Source of the DNA: Tubiluchus corallicola | Taxonomy: Eukaryota; Priapulida; Priapulimorpha; Priapulimorphida; Tubiluchidae | Direction of reading: 5' to 3' | Length of the DNA stretch: 64,000 nt | Assembly (NCBI GenBank): GCA_030141605.1 | Contig: JAQGDQ010000146.1 | Coordinates: 362,433-426,432 of the forward strand | In this document: piece after piece, positions 59,216 through 64,000 of the stretch | Layout: each line of letters begins with the position of its first letter | Position numbering within the stretch: position 1 is the stretch's first letter | Translations under genes and position numbers: made by a program | The notes under the pieces: model-generated | Seen by the model: the letters and a program-made list of their open reading frames with translations, nothing else | Told to the model about the DNA's origin: nothing | The model's database searches: none

Positions 59216-59779
59216 TACAGTGATACCTTGAGATACGAAAATTATTTTGTTCCGGTGGGGCTTTTGTATCGCAGAATTGTAGAATTTTCGTATCATGAGA
59301 CAAGATATACCCTATAAATGGCGTAATTCGTTCCAGCACCCCCCCTGAAAACAGTTGTATAAAGTGTAAATATTGTACCCACCCGAAAGAAATATGTTCG
59401 TTAATGACCGATTATCGAAGGGTTTCACTCAAACTCCCTTGCGATAGCACTTCAACGCTTGCCACTTTCATATTTAGCTATGATTTCAAGCTTTGTTTCC
59501 ATCAACATCATCCTTTTCTTCTTATCACTACCACTGCCACTTGCTTTTTTCAGGCCTGTGGTTATTCAATGCGATCATGTGAGATAAGAGCACAACAAAG
59601 CGTTCACGTGATGCTACGAAATACATTCTGGGAGGACCACTGTCGGGCGGGCACTTTCAATTTTCGTTTTCGTAACTTGAATATTTTTTCGTTAAATGGG
59701 GCGGAATTTTCTTCGAAGCCCGATTCATATTCTGAATTTTTCGTGTAACAGGGTTTTCGTGAGTCAAGGTTCCACTGTA
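59216..59779. mobile_element. pogo/Tigger-like MITE in carrier intron 2
   Basis: TACAGTGATACCTTGAGATA at the left; the right end, reversed, reads TACAGTGGAACCTTGACTCA. TA at both borders and the CAGTGGAACCT..-type ends match the pogo/Tigger group. A 114-codon frame inside has no recognisable similarity. Confidence 0.75.
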
Positions 59780-60004
59780 CATGAATTTTTCATATTTGCT
59801 TACACATTTTGTTCAAGTTTAATTATTGAAAATAGTTATTTTGTCTGTAATTAATTGTAATTATGAGACTTAGCTGTTAGCTAATGTTAAAAACAGGACA
59901 CATGATTTTAGATTAGAAACTTCAGCGTGTGCTGACGAATTAAATTTTTGCAATGCTGTTCTGTGAGATGTGATATCTCTGTTAGGGCTAAACTGTTTTT
60001 AATC

Positions 60005-60626
60005 TACAGTAAACTACGTGTAACTGGAATACCTCCTGACTGGAAAATTTGTTCGAGTTGACGATGTTCATAAGAAAACAAAATTGAGTCACTCATCAAC
60101 ATTGGGCAATACACTGGTAACACTGCAGCCTGCGAAAATGACAAACTGAGCCTTTAATCAAATACCAAGCAAGAATTTTTATGCATAATCAAAAATAACA
60201 TGACTGGTCCACTTCTGCTGTAGTTTGAGTAGCATGGTTAATAGAATTCGGCAATCATAATAGTGTGATCTATGTTAAACCGCATTCGTTTAATTGCGTT
60301 TTGTGAAGCGTGCTGCGAAGGTAATACAAGAAATCTTAGCATTTTTGCTGAAACTGCATAATGTGATGCATGCTTTCCGGTTGGTTTTTCCACTTGAGAG
60401 GCTGTTCGAGACTCGAGTTCATGATACGTGGTGTAATTTCACTTAGATTCTTATACATTATATCAGGAATTCAGTTTGAGTTACGCGATAATTCGAGTTG
60501 CAGATTTTGCGTTGTGCGATGTTCGACAAAGGGAAAAATGAAAGGGAAAATGCAGTCCACGAGATCTGTACGAGATCGCGCTAGAATTCGAGTTATACCT
60601 GGTAGAGTCTTACATAGTTTACTGTA
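60005..60626. mobile_element. mariner/pogo-like MITE in carrier intron 2
   Basis: TACAGTAAACTACGTGTAAC at the left; the right end, reversed, reads TACAGTAAACTATGTAAGAC. TA borders. A 128-codon frame running past the right end is not recognisable as a transposase. Confidence 0.65.
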
Positions 60627-60792
60627 TTTTGAAAATTCACGACCTATGAACTTTGCGAAGATGTCAGTCGGAAAAATACAAATAAATTATGTTATATTTT
60701 TAGTGTTTAAAGTAATTTCCACAAAATACGGAAATACAACCAAATATTATTTCTGAATATTGTAAAGTGGAGTATTGTTGCATTGTTAATTA

Positions 60793-60901
60793 CAAAAGGC
60801 CCATGTTATTGTCTTATTACATATATTTATTATTATTGTTAGTATTATTGCATATATATATATATATATATATATGAAATAAGGCGATTAAATGGGCCTT
60901 T

Positions 60902-60942
<41 letters not shown>

Positions 60943-61049
60943 TGTTTTTGTTATCAACAATTTAAAAGCTTTATCATACTCACTTATATAAGTGCATACT
61001 ATAAGTGAGTATGATAAAGCTTTTAAATTGTTTATAACAAAAACAGTAT
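60793..61049. repeat. Nested inverted repeats with TA microsatellites
   Basis: ACAAAAGGCCCAT (60793-60805) faces ATGGGCCTTTTGT (60892-60904), the arms extending about 34 bases with several mismatches and enclosing a TA run. A second TA run (60905-60940) leads into a 50-base arm (60939-60988) matched by 61000-61049 with one mismatch. Confidence 0.9.
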
Positions 61050-61626
61050 TCGTTTCATAAACAACTCATTATTATAATAAATTTGTTGCATTTTTATCAG
61101 GAAGATCCTACATTTTAATCATCAGCACAAAGATTTGTTTATGAGTGGCAGCAGATTGTTAAATATTTGACTGATTCCTAATGATGATTGCTAGCATGCT
61201 GTAAGACGTTGGCTTTTCCTAATAAAAATGCAGTAAAATTTATTGTAATATAGTAACGTACAATGGATGGTGCTGATATGCTTGTCACGGGGTACTTGTG
61301 AAGAAAACGTAAAAAAAGCTATAATAAAAGTGAAATTATAGAATCAAGTAACTCACCAGATATCTAATCTACTGTACTTCGTGCCGGTTGTCATTACGGA
61401 GCAGGTGCTGAGGTGGAAAACGCACCGGCCCTGTCAGCTCACTGAATCGACGAGGCCATTCCATAGGGACACTTTTGCAACTGGTTTTCAACGCCACTGT
61501 GGAATGGCTTCGTATTGTAACCCATTACAATGTAGAGGGGTGGGTCAGAAATAAATGGCATTTCACCACCGTAACAATATATTGAGGATTGTTTATGCAA
61601 CGCAGTATGAGTATGATTTTTTTTAG
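61050..61626. other. Carrier intron 2 end; no gene
   Basis: A more GC-rich stretch at 61380-61530 (CGCACCGGCCCTGTCAGCTC) may belong to a repeat, but I see only one copy here. Confidence 0.4.
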
Positions 61627-61800
61627 AAAAAGAACAGTCAAAGAGCTGACAGATTTTGAGAACGCCTGCGCTGGATTTCTGGCCGCTTTCTTCTCGTCAC
61701 TTATCCTTTGTCCGACGGAATTAGTAAAATGTCGACTACAGGCGATGCAAGAGATGCTGGAGATGAAATACGGGAAAAACATCCCCGCACACGAGCGAGT
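61627..61800 (+). CDS. SLC25A15: Mitochondrial ornithine carrier, third coding exon
   Basis: The acceptor TTTTTTTTAG ends at 61626. GTAGGT starts at 61801 and is preferred over the alternative GT at 61799 because it keeps the frame with the next exon. It encodes residues 132-188 plus two bases of 189, the first half of the second carrier repeat. The signature [10 protein letters not shown] (160-169) is identical to the unusual form in vertebrate ORNT1, where Glu replaces the usual Asp. This supports an ornithine carrier rather than another SLC25 member. Confidence 0.92.
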
Positions 61801-61908
61801 GTAGGTTTACGTGTTTTGCATGTGCAAAGTATTTTATTGCATGAAATTGTGGGTGTATTGCACCAATTAAACTTCATCTTTATGAGGTGTTGTTGGTGTG
61901 CACTAGCC

Positions 61909-62446
61909 TTTAGAAGAAGACAGGATGATTTTTCATATACTACCCCATTTTCAAGTCCGATAAAAAGTATACATTTGGGCTAATGATGTCATCACAAACT
62001 AACATAATTTTCAATATCAAAAATATTCCATGAGTGTGTTGCACATGTTTGTGGAAGCGAAAATTGAAATGCAGTGCTACTGTAAGATATTCAGTGTGTT
62101 GTGCCAGAACTAGGCAAGTTTGAAGACAAAAATTCAAACTTCAAACTTATCGCTGCACAAACATGTGCATTACTTCACAAACGAACACCTTTGAACTGAC
62201 AGGTACAGCACCTGTTTTTCATGCAGTGCTTTCCGAAATGCTGGTGTTAGTAGCGGCTGTCTAACTAGCGAATGGCGATAGGCATGTAACTGCTAAGAAC
62301 TAGTGGCACGAACATGAAATTGTGTTTGTGTGGTAATAATTCTTTCACGTAAGTCGTTTTTGAAAAAAATAGTACGTTTTCTTTCAATATTTTAAAGAGT
62401 AGTTGGTTTTGACGTATAGTTTAAGATTGGGTCCGATTTTGGTTTA
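61909..62446 (+). mobile_element. B-family MITE, copy B7, in carrier intron 3
   Basis: The left border is worn (TTAGAAGAAGACAGGATG); the right end is CCGATTTTGGT TTAA (62443-62446). Internal deletion after the AAAAAGTATAC segment. Confidence 0.82.
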
Positions 62447-62628
62447 AAACTTATCAAAAGTTTTTCTGTGCTTTTATCGGTTTTCCAATATTCTTTCGTA
62501 TATCTTAGGCTTAATGAGCCACTGCCATCTAAACTGAGATTTTCACCTACTTCTGCTATTTTGTTTATTTGCACTGGTGAGTTTGTTTACCTGATGGCTT
62601 TATAATTGTAATACATGAAATGAACGTA

Positions 62629-62930
62629 CAGTAAGTCCTCGCTTAACGACTCTCCGTTTAACGACGTTTCGTTTTAACGACGACGATCATTTGACACTTT
62701 TGTTATTTAACTGCTATTTCGCTTTAACTGCTATTTTCTTTACTTTGTTCAAGGCAAATTTTTATTTGATTAACAAAATTTTGACCTAATTTGAAGCATT
62801 AAAGGAGCACTTATTGCGTTATTCTGTTCTGAAAACGCACTGTGGAAGTCCTGGCTTCATTTAAGGTTTTTTTACTTAACGTCGCATTTTGGTGGAACAT
62901 ATTAGCATCGTTAAGCGAGGACTTACTATA
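62629..62930. mobile_element. Tigger-like MITE in carrier intron 3
   Basis: TACAGTAAGTCCTCGCTTAA at the left; the right end, reversed, reads TATAGTAAGTCCTCGCTTAA. TIRs of about 23 bases, TA borders, 302 bp. It ends 38 bases before the exon at 62969. Confidence 0.85.
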
Positions 62931-62968
62931 TTACAAATAATGACCATGTGTTTTCATTATTTTTGCAG

Positions 62969-63141
62969 TGGTCCAATAATGGTTTGTAAACATGTGATAA
63001 AGGTGGACGGGCCAACAGGTTTTTTTAGAGGTTTGACCAGTACTTTCCTTCGAGAAATGCCGGGATATTTCTGCTTCTTCGGTGGCTACGAAGTGAGTAG
63101 GACGTTATTAACGCCGCCTGGAAAAACGAAGGATGATTTGA
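62969..63141 (+). CDS. SLC25A15: Mitochondrial ornithine carrier, fourth coding exon (gene continues off the window)
   Basis: The acceptor TTTTGCAG ends at 62968 and the donor GTAAGT starts at 63142. Residues 190-246 plus one base finish the second repeat (FRGLTSTFLREMPGYF at 208-223, then FFGGYEVSR), close to ORNT1. The third repeat with the last PxDxxK signature, about 80-90 residues, is not in the remaining 859 bases, so it must lie beyond position 64000. The whole gene would be about 335 residues, roughly 35 longer than human ORNT1 because of the N-terminal extension. Confidence 0.92.
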
Positions 63142-64000
63142 GTAAGTACTTTTGCTTACTTATTAAAAATATGATTGTGTGATTCGTACATGGCTGATTT
63201 TTCTTGTCCGTGGTTGTAATTTAAAGACTAAAAGCTGTCAATTGAATTTGTCAGTTCTACCTTCTTTTCAAAAATTGCTTCATTGAAACCTGTGTCTAAC
63301 ATAGAGGATACCTAGAGAGTTATTGATATGGGAGAAGAGAGTATTGCAATCAAAATTTTACAATAATTTTTATTATTTGTACTTCTCATTTCCCCTACAG
63401 CAAGACCAGAAATCTTCGTTCTTTTTAACCAGAGTAATCTGCCACAAGAGAATGTAGAACATATTTTAAAAAAATAACTGATTGTGCCCAATTGTTACTG
63501 CTATTTGCTTTGTTCCAACCTTAAAGTGCAAAGAGAACTTATTTACTAAAGTGATGCACTCCACAAATTTCAAGTTTTTGAGTAATTATTGATTTTAAGA
63601 TAGAAGTTTTTTATCCTGATATGAAAGAGCAAATCGGGAATATTTTACGTACATATACCTGGAAGGCTGTGTTACAAGTATTTATCGATTTCCGACCACA
63701 ATTGATTTCGATGGATTGGTTGTAAGAGGAATTTGATTTGCACAAGTCGGATCTGTATATTTAACAATCATTCAAGCGGTATGCCTCTACATGCAAACAA
63801 TGTGATTGTTGTTTGTATGCTTATTAAGTATGGCTGGGATGAATGTATCAAAACAGACAGCGATTTAAAGTTAATTTGTTTAAAAAATATCAGGAGTTAT
63901 TGTTGGTTTTACGTAATTAATTAATGAACTTGCGGTCTCATCATAAAGTCGAGCAATCGTAAGTCGTATAGGTCGTAAGTCCATGACTATCTGTACTTCA
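63142..64000 (+). other. Partial carrier intron 4, no feature seen
   Basis: AT-rich sequence after the 63142 donor. Short open frames here show no similarity I recognise and no matching acceptor with third-repeat coding sequence. Confidence 0.6.

Noticed and set aside
59404-59748. 114-codon frame in the pogo/Tigger-like MITE
   Set aside because: No transposase motif recognised; it sits in a short non-autonomous element.

Overview
The window is AT-rich, repeat-dense nuclear DNA of an invertebrate animal. Spliceosomal introns, GT..AG boundaries, decayed non-LTR retrotransposons, many kinds of short inverted-repeat DNA transposons and abundant micro- and minisatellites rule out a prokaryote. 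I cannot name the species. Nearly all open frames outside two genes are by-products of simple repeats or of repeated mobile elements.

Genes. (1) Positions 46131-48057 (+) hold an intronless-CDS gene for a 613-residue type II membrane protein. It resembles the fukutin-related protein (FKRP) / LicD-type Golgi transferases, and its C-terminal LicD-like part lacks the expected acidic catalytic cluster. (2) Positions 55254-63141 (+) hold the first four exons of a mitochondrial ornithine carrier (SLC25A15/ORNT type). All four junctions are phase-consistent, and the last exon(s) lie beyond the right edge of the window.

Layout. Positions 1-45.4 kb hold no gene I can support. This part is a mosaic of families named here A to I. 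A is a ~380 bp MITE with ends CTTTTCACAG, ten or more copies. B, C, D and G are four TTAA-flanked MITE families whose ends all start AGG. F is an element ending in a 'CCTATAGGGTAA' motif, one copy of which contains a 34-bp minisatellite. H is a block built of CGTAATGCG-type repeats. I is a small palindromic MITE. LINE remnants sit at 3.4-3.96 kb and nested inside an A copy at 8.5-8.9 kb. Minisatellites have periods of 140 bp (1.9 kb), 39 bp (9.5 kb), 41 bp with a hairpin in each unit (15.8 kb), 34 bp (27.5 kb), 61 bp (28.7 kb) and 140 bp (54.6 kb). The carrier introns hold further elements: a G copy, an A copy touching a splice acceptor, three pogo/mariner-like TA-flanked MITEs, a 50-bp near-perfect hairpin and a B copy.

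The two genes have no obvious joint function: one belongs to secretory-pathway glycosylation, the other to mitochondrial urea-cycle/arginine metabolism. The most interesting signals are the regulatory-looking motifs carried by the MITE families (NRF1-like, DR1-like and CRE-like sites), MITEs lying against splice acceptors, distinct TTAA elements that share one target site, and the degenerate LicD domain.
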